Below are positions 8,870-16,005 of a stretch of DNA of 32,358 nucleotides, piece by piece. Position 1 is the stretch's first letter, and each line of letters starts with the position of its first letter. The stretch comes from a virus. The position numbers and the translations under genes were made by a program. The notes under the pieces are model-generated. The model had not been told where the DNA came from, searched no databases, and saw nothing but the letters and a program-made list of their open reading frames with translations. The DNA lies in the IMG/VR virus record IMGVR_UViG_3300031455_000100, positions 1-32,358 of that record. One strand, given 5' to 3'.

Positions 8870-9072
8870 CAGTCTTCGCCGCCCTCGTCAGGCGCCACGG
8901 GCGGCTCGAAAGTCCCGTCCTCCTGGCGCGTCCAGCGAATCCACGCGTCGGCCGCGAGGCCTTCGCGGGGCACGTAGTCGTAGCCATCAGATGCGGGCGG
9001 GCAGCCGACGCAGGCGTTGACGACGCGGCCGTCAGAAGTGCGGACCTTCAGAAAAATATCGGTGCTCATCAT
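8869..9072 (-). CDS. Small hypothetical protein, 67 aa
   Basis: A 67-residue protein starting MMSTDIFLKVRTSDGRVVNACVGCPPASDG. It contains a CVGC pair but only two cysteines, so it is not a full zinc site by itself. It overlaps the adhesin-like gene's end by 4 bases (ATGATG) and the next gene as TGATG; a second in-frame ATG follows directly. The tight coupling at both ends argues that it is a real gene of the head-tail connector block. Function unknown. Confidence 0.7.
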   Translation of the reverse strand: MMSTDIFLKVRTSDGRVVNACVGCPPASDGYDYVPREGLAADAWIRWTRQEDGTFEPPVAPDEGGED

Positions 9073-10442
9073 GCGATCTCCCGGATACGGTAGAGGATGC
9101 GCACGCAGCCGTTGCCGCCCGTGCCTGCGGTGCCGGACCCCTTGGCTCCGCCGCCGCCGCCGGGGAACCCTCCTGCGCCGCCGTCACCGCCGCCGCCTGC
9201 GCCGAAGCTCCAGAACTTTCCGGCCACGGCGTTCTGCCCAGCGTCGGAGCCGGAGCCTCCGCTCGTGGATGTGTCTTCATAGCGAGCGCCCCCACTGCCG
9301 CCGTTCGGAAAGCGGCCGGACCCGACCGAGCCGCCGCCGCCGGGGCCAAGTTTAGACATCGGCATCGACGTCGAAAAAGTGTTGGCCTGGTCCCGCAGGT
9401 CGGGGAGATCGGCCATCGTCCTGGCGCGGTTGTACCAGGTGCTATCGTTGATGTTGCCGCTCGACGGGCAGCGGCTTCCGAGCGAGCGTACGATGTCTCC
9501 GAAGGAGGTGGTTCCGCCGTTCTGGCCGCTGACTCCGCCGGCTCCGATCGTCACCGCGACGGTGTCGGGGAGGTCCGACATGCGGACCTCGATCCAGTTC
9601 ACGAGGCCCGGATAGCCACCATATCCGGTCACGCCCGTGCCGACGTTGCCGCCGGATGCGCCGGAAACCGTCAGGATCAGCATCTCGACGTCTTCTGCCG
9701 TGACGCCGGGAGCCTCGGCCTGCATCTCGCTGAGGACGAAGTCTTTTTCCCAGGTCTCGGAAGACGAGAACTCTACGAAGGGTGCGAGCAGGATTCGTTC
9801 GCGGACGGGGGTGCCGGACGGGACGGGAGTGCCCGAAACAGTGGCCCTCATGGCCGCCTTCACCTGCCTGCGCAGTTCGTACAGGATCGGCGCGAGGGCC
9901 TGGCCTGAGTGCTCAACGTCCGTCGAGGACAGGCCCTCGCGCTCGGCGTAGGTGAGGAGGGCCTGCTCGTAGGGCGCGAAGCCGAGCGCCTCCGAGATCG
10001 GATTCAGGTCCGGAATCGAGACGACGCGCTGGAGAGTCGAAGACGTGGGCGTGAAGCCAAAAGCGAGCTCGACGTAGCCCTGCTCCGAGATGAAGGCGTA
10101 GGTTTCGACGCCATACGGCGAGAACACGGGGTTGAACGTGAACATCATCTCATCCAGCATGTGCTGGACCGTCGGCGCGCTGCCCGTGTACTCGTATTCG
10201 ACGGTCGCGGCGGGACTGCCCTGCAACGTCGCGCCGTCGAAAAGGTAGAGCTCAATCGTGTCGCCGACGGCGATGCCGATCGACTCGACGGACGCGTCGG
10301 GATCGACGGGAACGGAACCCGGAATCGTGACGAAGCTTGAGAGTATGCGCTGCTGGAGGACGGCGTTGACACGCCCCTCGAGCGCGGGGTCTACGCCGCC
10401 GCCTCCGCTGCCGCTGCCGGGAAAAGGGGTTGGGTTCATCAT
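9069..10442 (-). CDS. Glycine-rich tail adhesin-like protein, 457 aa
   Basis: The first ~20 residues hold a Gly-rich linker (GSGSGGGG), followed by a ~210-residue region of mixed strands, then a region around residues 220-360 (LILTVSGASGGNVGTGVTGYGGYPG, TVAVTIGAGG) and a C-terminal ~90 residues dominated by Gly runs (GPGGGGSVGSGRFPNGG, GAGGGGDGGAGG) ending CVRILYRIREIA. Gly-run modules with a closing hydrophobic strand are known from phage tail tip adhesins and so-called glycine-rich domain proteins, where the runs form a polyglycine sandwich that contacts the receptor. It is unusual that it lies between the head genes and the connectors rather than with the distal tail genes. Receptor binding is inference. 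Confidence 0.75.
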   Translation of the reverse strand: MMNPTPFPGSGSGGGGVDPALEGRVNAVLQQRILSSFVTIPGSVPVDPDASVESIGIAVGDTIELYLFDGATLQGSPAATVEYEYTGSAPTVQHMLDEMMFTFNPVFSPYGVETYAFISEQGYVELAFGFTPTSSTLQRVVSIPDLNPISEALGFAPYEQALLTYAEREGLSSTDVEHSGQALAPILYELRRQVKAAMRATVSGTPVPSGTPVRERILLAPFVEFSSSETWEKDFVLSEMQAEAPGVTAEDVEMLILTVSGASGGNVGTGVTGYGGYPGLVNWIEVRMSDLPDTVAVTIGAGGVSGQNGGTTSFGDIVRSLGSRCPSSGNINDSTWYNRARTMADLPDLRDQANTFSTSMPMSKLGPGGGGSVGSGRFPNGGSGGARYEDTSTSGGSGSDAGQNAVAGKFWSFGAGGGGDGGAGGFPGGGGGAKGSGTAGTGGNGCVRILYRIREIA

Positions 10443-10783
10443 CAGACGGTGACCTCCTGAATGCGGATGGCGATGTCGCCGGACGCGCCGTCAGGCAGCA
10501 GGGTGAACGTGCTGCCCGGGGCGACAGCGAGAGGGGTCGAAGCAGCGCTGACCGGGATCGAGTAATCCGCATCGGCGGGGCCGGACAGGCCGCCGTAAAA
10601 CATCAGGTGGCGGCCTGCGGCGGCGGGCATGATGTCGATGAAGATGAGGTTGGTGACCTCGCTGACCGTGTGCTCGGTCGGGCCGCCTACATCGTATGCG
10701 TAGACGCGGCCGGGATCAGGCGCCGGGCGGACTTCGACGATATCGACGGCGCCGAAATGGCTGGCGGCGGGCATCTTGGTCAT
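10442..10783 (-). CDS. Hypothetical virion-associated protein, 113 aa
   Basis: A 113-residue protein starting MTKMPAASHFGAVDIVEVRPAPDPGRVYAYDVGG. It reads as a beta-rich domain (NLIFIDIMPAAAGRHLMFYGGLSG; STFTLLPDGASGDIAIRIQEVTV). It is the first gene after the terminator at 10.85 kb and is coupled to the Gly-rich adhesin-like gene by a TGATG overlap, suggesting that the two products act together, for example as partner or base of the adhesin. A GGAG lies 9 bases before the ATG. No family recognised. Confidence 0.7.
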   Translation of the reverse strand: MTKMPAASHFGAVDIVEVRPAPDPGRVYAYDVGGPTEHTVSEVTNLIFIDIMPAAAGRHLMFYGGLSGPADADYSIPVSAASTPLAVAPGSTFTLLPDGASGDIAIRIQEVTV

Positions 10784-10832
10784 GGGGCGTCTCCGGAGAT
10801 CAGTGTTCCGGAATCATGGGCGGCGGCGGCCT

Positions 10833-10846
10833 TCTCAGTCTCCGTG
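10833..10846 (-). repeat. Copy 1 of a 14-base repeat
   Basis: The minus-strand sequence CACGGAGACTGAGA occurs here in the gap between two late genes, just past the terminator hairpin. The same 14 bases recur at 14206-14219 and 16094-16107, always in the transcribed orientation. Confidence 0.6.
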
Positions 10847-10850
10847 AATG

Positions 10851-10893
10851 CGAAAAGGCCGCCACCGGGACAGAAGCGGTGACGGCCTTTTCG
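10851..10893 (-). terminator. Intrinsic terminator between head and connector/tail genes
   Basis: Arms 10851-10866 and 10878-10893 pair as CGAAAAGGCCG...CGGCCTTTTCG with one internal mismatch and an 11-base loop, giving a GC-rich stem flanked by A and T runs. It can act on both strands; on the late (minus) strand the stem ends in TTTTCG. It sits in the 138-base gap between the 93-residue gene and the 113-residue gene, so it would lower transcription of connector and tail genes relative to head genes. Confidence 0.8.
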
Positions 10894-10921
10894 TGGCAGA
10901 CAGAGAGAGCGCCTGAGTCCG

Positions 10922-11203
10922 TCAGGCAGTCTGATCATCAGGCGCCGCGGCGCCTTCTTCAACACCCGCCGCCGAAATTTCTGCAGGCAGGTCCGCGTCG
11001 GAGACGTATTCGCCGACCTTCAGGCTGATGAGCTCGGCTTCGATCTTCGGATCGAGGTCCGCCAGGATCGTCTTCGAGCGGTAAAGCTGGGTGCCGATCT
11101 TGACGCTCGAGGTCAGCCTGACGGCGCGCTTCGTGTAGGTGGGCGGCTCCGGAGCCTTGGGTGCGGCGGGAGCCTTCGTGTTCTTCGCGGGAGCCTTGCT
11201 CAT
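10922..11203 (-). CDS. Small hypothetical protein downstream of capsid gene, 93 aa
   Basis: A 93-residue protein with an Ala/Pro/Lys-rich N-terminal 22 residues (MSKAPAKNTKAPAAPKAPEP) followed by a compact part (YTKRAVRLTSSVKIGTQLYRSKTILADLDPKIEAELISL) and an acidic tail. Its ATG at 11203 is preceded by AAAGGAAAG. The position after the capsid gene and before the terminator parallels lambda FI or head-tail connector genes, but the sequence gives no clear match. The core resembles small phage proteins with a short strand-helix fold. Function unknown. Confidence 0.75.
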   Translation of the reverse strand: MSKAPAKNTKAPAAPKAPEPPTYTKRAVRLTSSVKIGTQLYRSKTILADLDPKIEAELISLKVGEYVSDADLPAEISAAGVEEGAAAPDDQTA

Positions 11204-11222
11204 CGTCTTTCCTTTCGCGGGT

Positions 11223-11289
11223 GGGAAGGATACTTCCCGAACTCAATTCGAATTGACTTGCGGGCAACCTGTTACGGGTTGCCCGCAAG
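11223..11289 (-). promoter_or_regulatory. Three consecutive dyads after the capsid gene
   Basis: In the gap after the capsid stop there are, in transcription order, a perfect 13-bp stem (11257-11269 with 11277-11289, loop 7), a perfect 14-bp palindrome TCAATTCGAATTGA (11243-11256), and a 6-bp stem GGGAAG/CTTCCC (11223-11238, loop GATA). No T-tract follows the large stem, so it is more likely an RNA stability, processing or pausing element than a standard terminator. Confidence 0.55.
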
Positions 11290-11295
11290 GTGTCC

Positions 11296-12324
11296 TCAGA
11301 GGACCTTCATCGAGAACGATGCGTTCGGGCGGGTGGGAACCACGAGCGGAGCCGACTGCGTCATGATCCAGCGGTAGCCGGGATCGGGCTCAAGCCAGGA
11401 CTTCGGGAACATGGCGAGCGCCTGGATGCCCGCTTCCTCGTCGTGGATCGCGCCGAAGGCCTGCGTCCCCTGCATGTCGTCGCCGGCGGCGATGACCGTG
11501 CCGGGAGCCAGCACGGGCTTGGTCTCGCCCGTGTCCGGGTCCTCGTAGTATTCGGAGTAGACCCAGACCTCGAAGGATCCGAAGACGCCTCCGAACTGCG
11601 CGCCTGACGCGAGGTCCATGCCGCCGAACTCTGCCGTGTTGGAGCCTGCCGCCCTGCGGACGTCGAGGATTTCCATCACGCGCTTGTTCTTCTTGAACGC
11701 GCTCCACGCGACCGGGTCCATGCCGATCCTGTAGACCGAAGCCCCTTCCAGTTCGTGGACGAGCTCGATCGCGTCCTCGATGTCCTGGATCGGATCGGCG
11801 CCTGCCTCGTTCCACTTCGCGCCGGAAGCGATCGTGATCGACAGGTCGGCGTGGCGGCCGAAGTTGACGACCTTGGTCGCGTAGCCCTCGCCCTTCACCG
11901 TCACGGTGCCCGAGACCATCGCCTCGGCGGCCATGACGTTCAGCCGGCGGGTGATCGAGTCGGCGTGCTGGTAGAGGATCTGCGCGACGATGGCAGCCTT
12001 GCGCTGCGCGGCCGTCATCTGGCCGCCGCCGAGGTCCTCGCCCATCGCCCTGCGCAGGGCCTGTGCGGGCCTGACCGGGGTCTTCGGCTTGATGTAGGCG
12101 GGCTTGAAGGTGTTGGTTTCGAAGCCGTCGCGCTCGACGATCTTACCCTTGCTCTCGGGAGCCACGAACGGCGCGAGCCGCCTGCGGGCGATCTCGACGT
12201 CGAAGTGGATTTCTTCCGACTCCTCGGTCTGGACGAGCGGGAAGTAGGTGTTGAGCAGCCAGGGCTTCGGCCTCTTCAGAGACCTGAGGGCGCCCAGGAG
12301 AGCGTTCGTGCTGTAAAGGTCCAT
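11296..12324 (-). CDS. Major capsid protein (lambda E family)
   Basis: A 342-residue protein starting MDLYSTNALLGALRSLKRPKPWLLNTYFP, matching the lambda gpE family in length (lambda 341) and style: N-terminal helix, then the segment EEIHFDVEIARRRLAPFVAPESKG and the internal AMGEDLGGGQ region typical of this family. It assembles the icosahedral shell. It lies directly after the decoration protein gene, as in lambda (C-D-E order). The ATG at 12324 has a GGGAGG site. The downstream gap carries strong RNA dyads that may protect or terminate the abundant message. Confidence 0.93.
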   Translation of the reverse strand: MDLYSTNALLGALRSLKRPKPWLLNTYFPLVQTEESEEIHFDVEIARRRLAPFVAPESKGKIVERDGFETNTFKPAYIKPKTPVRPAQALRRAMGEDLGGGQMTAAQRKAAIVAQILYQHADSITRRLNVMAAEAMVSGTVTVKGEGYATKVVNFGRHADLSITIASGAKWNEAGADPIQDIEDAIELVHELEGASVYRIGMDPVAWSAFKKNKRVMEILDVRRAAGSNTAEFGGMDLASGAQFGGVFGSFEVWVYSEYYEDPDTGETKPVLAPGTVIAAGDDMQGTQAFGAIHDEEAGIQALAMFPKSWLEPDPGYRWIMTQSAPLVVPTRPNASFSMKVL

Positions 12325-12347
12325 CGTGTTGCCTCCCGTGACCCTGA

Positions 12348-12725
12348 TTAGTTGACGTAGATGCCGAGGCCGCGAAGCCCGTCACGCACCGAGGCAGCGG
12401 TGTGACCCGTGCCAAAGGTGAGGAAGCGGGATTCGAAATGCCCTGAAATGTAGACGATGGCAGCCTCGGCTCCGGCCGAAGCGTCCACGTTCTCCGCAAG
12501 CACGGCGACCGGAACCTGGGAACCGTCGGCGATCGGATCGGTGCCGTCGGTGGCGGCCGACAGGACGTATGCCCCGCCGGAAGTGACGCGCCCGAGGACC
12601 GCGCCGCGCTCGAGCGTCTGCCCCGCGGCGATGGTCACGCTCGCGGTGACGAGCGGATACTCCGACGCGTAGATTTCCTTCGGCGTGTAGCTGTCCTTGC
12701 GGAACGTAGGCTTGAAGACCTGCAT
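12348..12725 (-). CDS. Head decoration protein (lambda D family)
   Basis: A 125-residue protein starting MQVFKPTFRKDSYTPKEIYASEYPLVTASVTIAAGQTLERGAVLGRVT. The pattern of an extended N-terminal arm followed by A-G-Q-x-L-x-R-G-x-V-L-G strands is characteristic of lambda gpD-like cement proteins (usual length about 110-130). It binds at the three-fold axes of the expanded head and stabilises it. Gene order protease-decoration-capsid is the lambda order. The start has a good ribosome site in the 24-base gap. Confidence 0.9.
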   Translation of the reverse strand: MQVFKPTFRKDSYTPKEIYASEYPLVTASVTIAAGQTLERGAVLGRVTSGGAYVLSAATDGTDPIADGSQVPVAVLAENVDASAGAEAAIVYISGHFESRFLTFGTGHTAASVRDGLRGLGIYVN

Positions 12726-12749
12726 TGTCGTGTCCTTTCTGATGCCCGC

Positions 12750-13316
12750 TTAGTTCGCGAGTCCGATGAGTCTGGCTGCTTCGGCGATGGCCTGGGCGCC
12801 CTTGTCGGCTTCCGAAGCCTGCTTGCCCTTTCCGCTGCCGACGTCCGGGTTCTTCAGGGCCGACATCGCGGCCGCGAAGCCGCTGTCCCTGCCCTTGGCC
12901 GTCGTTCCGGAAGCCTTCGGAGAGGCCTTCAGGATCGAGGCGGCGGCCTTCGCAGACATCCCGGTGTTGAGCGCGAGGTGCTTGGCGAGAGATGAGCGGC
13001 CCTTGGCATGCGGCGAGTTCAGGATGGCGGCGATGCGTCCGCGCTCACCCTTGGCCTTCGCCTTGCCCTTCGGCTCGGCCTCGTCCTCGGCGGACTCGTC
13101 TTCGTCTTCGGAAGCCTCGTCCTCGTCGTCGCCCTCGGCGGTCTCGTCCTCGTCTTCCGACGCGGTCTCGTCCTCCTCCGAAGCGGACTCGTCTTCCTCT
13201 TCGGAAGCCTCGTCCTCCTCGTCCTCGGCGGCCTTGTTCTTGACCTTCTCGTCTTCCTCCTGAGCCTTCGCCAGGAGCCTCAGGGCCTTGACCGTGTTCG
13301 CGCCGAGAATGGGCAT
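12750..13316 (-). CDS. Probable nested scaffold protein (Nu3-like), in frame in the protease gene
   Basis: An in-frame ATG at 13316 (MPILGANTVKALRLLAKAQ) is preceded by CGGAGA 8 bases upstream. Translation from it would give 188 residues that contain exactly the post-protease region: a short helix, the acidic repeat and the Lys/Ala-rich C-terminal part. Lambda makes its scaffold Nu3 the same way, from an internal start in gene C. What is seen is the start codon, its ribosome site and the domain border; separate expression is inferred. Confidence 0.6.
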   Translation of the reverse strand: MPILGANTVKALRLLAKAQEEDEKVKNKAAEDEEDEASEEEDESASEEDETASEDEDETAEGDDEDEASEDEDESAEDEAEPKGKAKAKGERGRIAAILNSPHAKGRSSLAKHLALNTGMSAKAAASILKASPKASGTTAKGRDSGFAAAMSALKNPDVGSGKGKQASEADKGAQAIAEAARLIGLAN

Positions 13317-14159
13317 CGTGTCGTCTCCGTGTTCAGCGGCCGCTGAGGCCGATCCGTATTCCTCGATGACGTCATCCAGGGTCCCGATCCCGTCCGCGAG
13401 GCCTGCCTCGACGGCCGAGGCGCCGACCATGACGTCCCCTTGTCCGTAATCCTGGAGAACCTTCTTCTCTGAGACTCCGCGATTTCGCGCGACCGCCGCG
13501 ACGAAGACCTTGCCCAGCGCGTCCACGGTCGCCTGGATACGGGCAGCGCCCTCGTCGGTGGCCGGATCGCTGTTCTTCGCCGGGCTGACGCTGGAGATGA
13601 ATTCGTAGGTCTTGATGCCGATCTTCTGCTCGGCTGCGCTGTAGTCCCTCATCGCGGCGCGGCAGCCGATGGAGCCGACGCGGGCGGTCGAACTCACGAT
13701 GATGCGGTCGCATGCCGAGGCGACCCAGTAGGCCGCCGAGGCGCAGTCGCCCGTCGCATAAGCTATCAAGGGCTTCTGTCCGCGCAGGCGGTAGATGAGT
13801 TCGGCGAGGTCGGAGCATCCGGTGACGTCGCCCCCGGGGGAATCGACGTCGAGGACGACGGCGGTCACGGCCGGATCGGCGACGGCCTTCACGATGGATT
13901 CGTTGATCGCCTCGTAGGACCCGTAGCCGGAGAGCCAGCCCCAGAAATCGAGGTGGCGCATCAGAGGTCCGGACACCTGGATGACCGCGACGCCGTCGTG
14001 GTTCGAGGCCAGGTAGTTGCCCTCGATTTCCTTGCCGCGCTCTCGGGCGATGGCCTCGACGGAAACGGAGCGGTCGGCGGCGGACAGGAGCATCGACGCA
14101 AGCGCCGTCTCCTCCATTAGCCACGGCTTGCCGTAGTCCGTCTTCCCGAGTCGAAACAT
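12750..14159 (-). CDS. S49 (SppA/ClpP-fold) head maturation protease with scaffold-like C-terminus
   Basis: A 469-residue protein of the lambda gpC type. Residues ~45-275 are an S49 serine protease: the oxyanion-site motif VDSPGGDVTG near 105-114, probable nucleophile Ser141 in DCASAAYW, probable base Lys195 in SVSPAKNSD. From ~290 the sequence changes to a very acidic Glu/Asp/Ser repeat (residues about 297-365, EEDEDE-like), then a Lys/Ala-rich end about 365-469 (GRIAAILNSPHAKGRSSLAKHL) that resembles capsid scaffolding tails. It cuts scaffold and portal during head maturation. It follows the portal gene across a 62-base gap containing a 14-base repeat. Confidence 0.92.
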   Translation of the reverse strand: MFRLGKTDYGKPWLMEETALASMLLSAADRSVSVEAIARERGKEIEGNYLASNHDGVAVIQVSGPLMRHLDFWGWLSGYGSYEAINESIVKAVADPAVTAVVLDVDSPGGDVTGCSDLAELIYRLRGQKPLIAYATGDCASAAYWVASACDRIIVSSTARVGSIGCRAAMRDYSAAEQKIGIKTYEFISSVSPAKNSDPATDEGAARIQATVDALGKVFVAAVARNRGVSEKKVLQDYGQGDVMVGASAVEAGLADGIGTLDDVIEEYGSASAAAEHGDDTMPILGANTVKALRLLAKAQEEDEKVKNKAAEDEEDEASEEEDESASEEDETASEDEDETAEGDDEDEASEDEDESAEDEAEPKGKAKAKGERGRIAAILNSPHAKGRSSLAKHLALNTGMSAKAAASILKASPKASGTTAKGRDSGFAAAMSALKNPDVGSGKGKQASEADKGAQAIAEAARLIGLAN

Positions 14160-14205
14160 GCCGTCGTCTCCTGATCAGTGGGGTCAGGAAACCGCGGCAT
14201 GCGCG

Positions 14206-14219
14206 TCTCAGTCTCCGTG
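14206..14219 (-). repeat. Copy 2 of the 14-base repeat
   Basis: CACGGAGACTGAGA on the minus strand, immediately after the portal stop and 47 bases before the protease start. Together with the copy at 16094 the identity extends to 18 bases (GAACCACGGAGACTGAGA). Confidence 0.6.
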
Positions 14220-14221
14220 GT

Positions 14222-15766
14222 TCAGTCGGACTTGGTATCTTCCTGCGGCGCGATGGCGATGGTCTGCTGAAGAATGTTCAGGTCGAGGCCGAGGGACTTC
14301 ATGTATTCCTGCTCGGCGGCGCGCTGTTCCATCACCTCCTCCCAATCCTTGCCCTGGTCGGCGATCTCGTCCTCGTAGGTGCTGAGACCCACGGCGAGGC
14401 GGAGCTGCGAGGCCTGCGCTTCGCGGGCCGGGTCGAGCCAGCCCTTGCCGTCGAAAATCCAGCGGCAGCGCGACCATGCCTTGCGGCGCTCGTAGAAGCC
14501 GGGGGCCTGCACGTCGCCGAGCGCGACCGCTTCCTCGAGCCAGAGGTCGAAGACGATGTTCAGGAACTGGCTCTGGAGCCAGTAGCGGGCGGTGGCCGCC
14601 GTCTTCCACGACGACATGAAGGCCGCGCGGATGGACGAGTAGGACCCCTTGGTGAAGTCCTTCATCAGCATTTCGTAGGGCAGGTCGAAGCCCACGGCGA
14701 CGTGGCGCAGCACGTTGTCCACGAACGGACCGAAGGCGGTGTTGGGCCGCGCCGGAGCGTGCGAAGCAAAGCTGTCGCCGGGGAACAGCGGGATGACGGC
14801 GCCCGCCTTCATTTTCACGACGTATTCGGCGCGCTGCTTGATCAGGCTCTCGACGTCGCCGCCGAACAGGCCGAGCAGGCTTTCGTGGTCGAGGGCGGAC
14901 TCGGTGAAGGCCGCGACGATCGCGTTGGTGAGGGCCGCCTGCAGTTCGGCGCCCTTGTATTCCGACAGGAGCTTGAACTGGCTCATCATGGCGGCCATCG
15001 CCGACAGGCCGCGGTGCTGGTCAGGACGCTCCTTCTCGAAGGCGTGGATGAAGCGGAGCCGTCCCCAGTCCGTGCGCGCCGGCACGTATTCCCATTCATA
15101 GGGGCGCGTCGATCCGAAGAACGCGTCGCTCGGGTGCGCCTTCTGGATGTGGTATCCCTGCGGCGCGCCGAAGCTGTCGATCTCGATGCCCTGGCGCAGG
15201 GTCTCGGAGTCGGGCATCCAGTTCGGATTCGAAATCCTGTCGGGATCGATGAGATGCAGCGCCGTCCCGTAGCGCACTCCGGCGCGGCCGGGCAGGTATA
15301 CGGGCAGCGCCGTGCCCTCGCCGACGGTGATTTTCGTGCGATAAAAGAGGCGCGTGAGGTCCGACAGGTTGCCCTGCCGGGTCGCGTCGATGTCGGTGCT
15401 GTCCGCGTAGTCGTGGAAGCGGGAGCGCACGTCGCGCGCCCATGCGTCAGCTTCCTTCTTGGTCATCCCGAGGACCTTGTAGTCCGGCATCGGGCGCACG
15501 GCCGCCCCGGTGGCGACGACCATGTCGAGCTGGGCGTTGACGCCGGACTTGGCGACGGGTTCGTTGCGCGTGAGGTCGCGGGCGCGGGCGTCGATCTCGC
15601 CCTTCTCGGGGAGCAGGTCAGCGTCGGCCGAGCCGCGCGACGGGTTCCACCCGCGCATCTCGATGCCGTTCGACGCGGCCTTGTACGCCGTGTCCGACGA
15701 CGCAGTGATGGTCACGCGGCGCATCGGGTTGCCATTGGCGTCGAGGATGGGGGAGAGATCAGCCAT
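14222..15766 (-). CDS. Portal protein (lambda B family)
   Basis: A 514-residue protein close to the usual length of the family (lambda B 533). It begins MADLSPILDANGNPMRRVTITASSDTAYKAAS and contains the family's recognisable stretches: RDLTRNEPVAKSGVNAQLDMVVATG around residues 60-90, ALHLIDPDRISNPNW near 190-210, and AFGPFVDNVLRHVAVGFDLPYEMLMKDFT near 345-375. It forms the dodecameric ring through which DNA is packaged and to which the tail is joined. It starts 8 bases after the gpW-like gene. The C-terminal 60 residues are acidic and helical. Confidence 0.93.
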   Translation of the reverse strand: MADLSPILDANGNPMRRVTITASSDTAYKAASNGIEMRGWNPSRGSADADLLPEKGEIDARARDLTRNEPVAKSGVNAQLDMVVATGAAVRPMPDYKVLGMTKKEADAWARDVRSRFHDYADSTDIDATRQGNLSDLTRLFYRTKITVGEGTALPVYLPGRAGVRYGTALHLIDPDRISNPNWMPDSETLRQGIEIDSFGAPQGYHIQKAHPSDAFFGSTRPYEWEYVPARTDWGRLRFIHAFEKERPDQHRGLSAMAAMMSQFKLLSEYKGAELQAALTNAIVAAFTESALDHESLLGLFGGDVESLIKQRAEYVVKMKAGAVIPLFPGDSFASHAPARPNTAFGPFVDNVLRHVAVGFDLPYEMLMKDFTKGSYSSIRAAFMSSWKTAATARYWLQSQFLNIVFDLWLEEAVALGDVQAPGFYERRKAWSRCRWIFDGKGWLDPAREAQASQLRLAVGLSTYEDEIADQGKDWEEVMEQRAAEQEYMKSLGLDLNILQQTIAIAPQEDTKSD

Positions 15767-15774
15767 GCCTCACC

Positions 15775-16005
15775 TCACGCCAGATAGAACGGACGGCGGC
15801 CGCCGCGGCCTTCGGCACGGGCGATCTGGTCCTTGAGTTCGGCGACGTAAATCTTGAGCTGCGGGATCGAGGTCTGATGGAACTGCCTCTGGTGGTTCCC
15901 CTCCGCCGCGTAGGACAGCATCACGACCTTCTCGCCCATCACGAGCTTGTGGAGGGCGAGTTCCGCTTCGGCGAGACGCAGCTTCAGTGTCGGTAGGTCG
16001 CTCAT
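15775..16005 (-). CDS. Head-tail joining protein (gpW family)
   Basis: A 76-residue protein of the same small size as lambda gpW (68). It reads MSDLPTLKLRLAEAELALHK, then MGEKVVMLSYAAEGNHQRQFHQTSIPQLKIYVAELKDQI: a helix, a short beta hairpin and a second helix, which is the gpW fold. gpW-like proteins stabilise DNA in the filled head and prepare the site for tail attachment. Its ATG overlaps the terminase stop as TGATG. Between large terminase and portal is exactly the lambda W position. Confidence 0.88.
   Translation of the reverse strand: MSDLPTLKLRLAEAELALHKLVMGEKVVMLSYAAEGNHQRQFHQTSIPQLKIYVAELKDQIARAEGRGGRRPFYLA

Noticed and set aside
10780-10965. 61-codon minus frame over the terminator
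   Set aside because: It reads through the terminator stem and has no separate ribosome site; one repeat copy just happens to encode TETE.
14702-15787. Long plus-strand frame opposite the portal gene
   Set aside because: The portal protein is clearly recognisable in the minus frame; this is its shadow.
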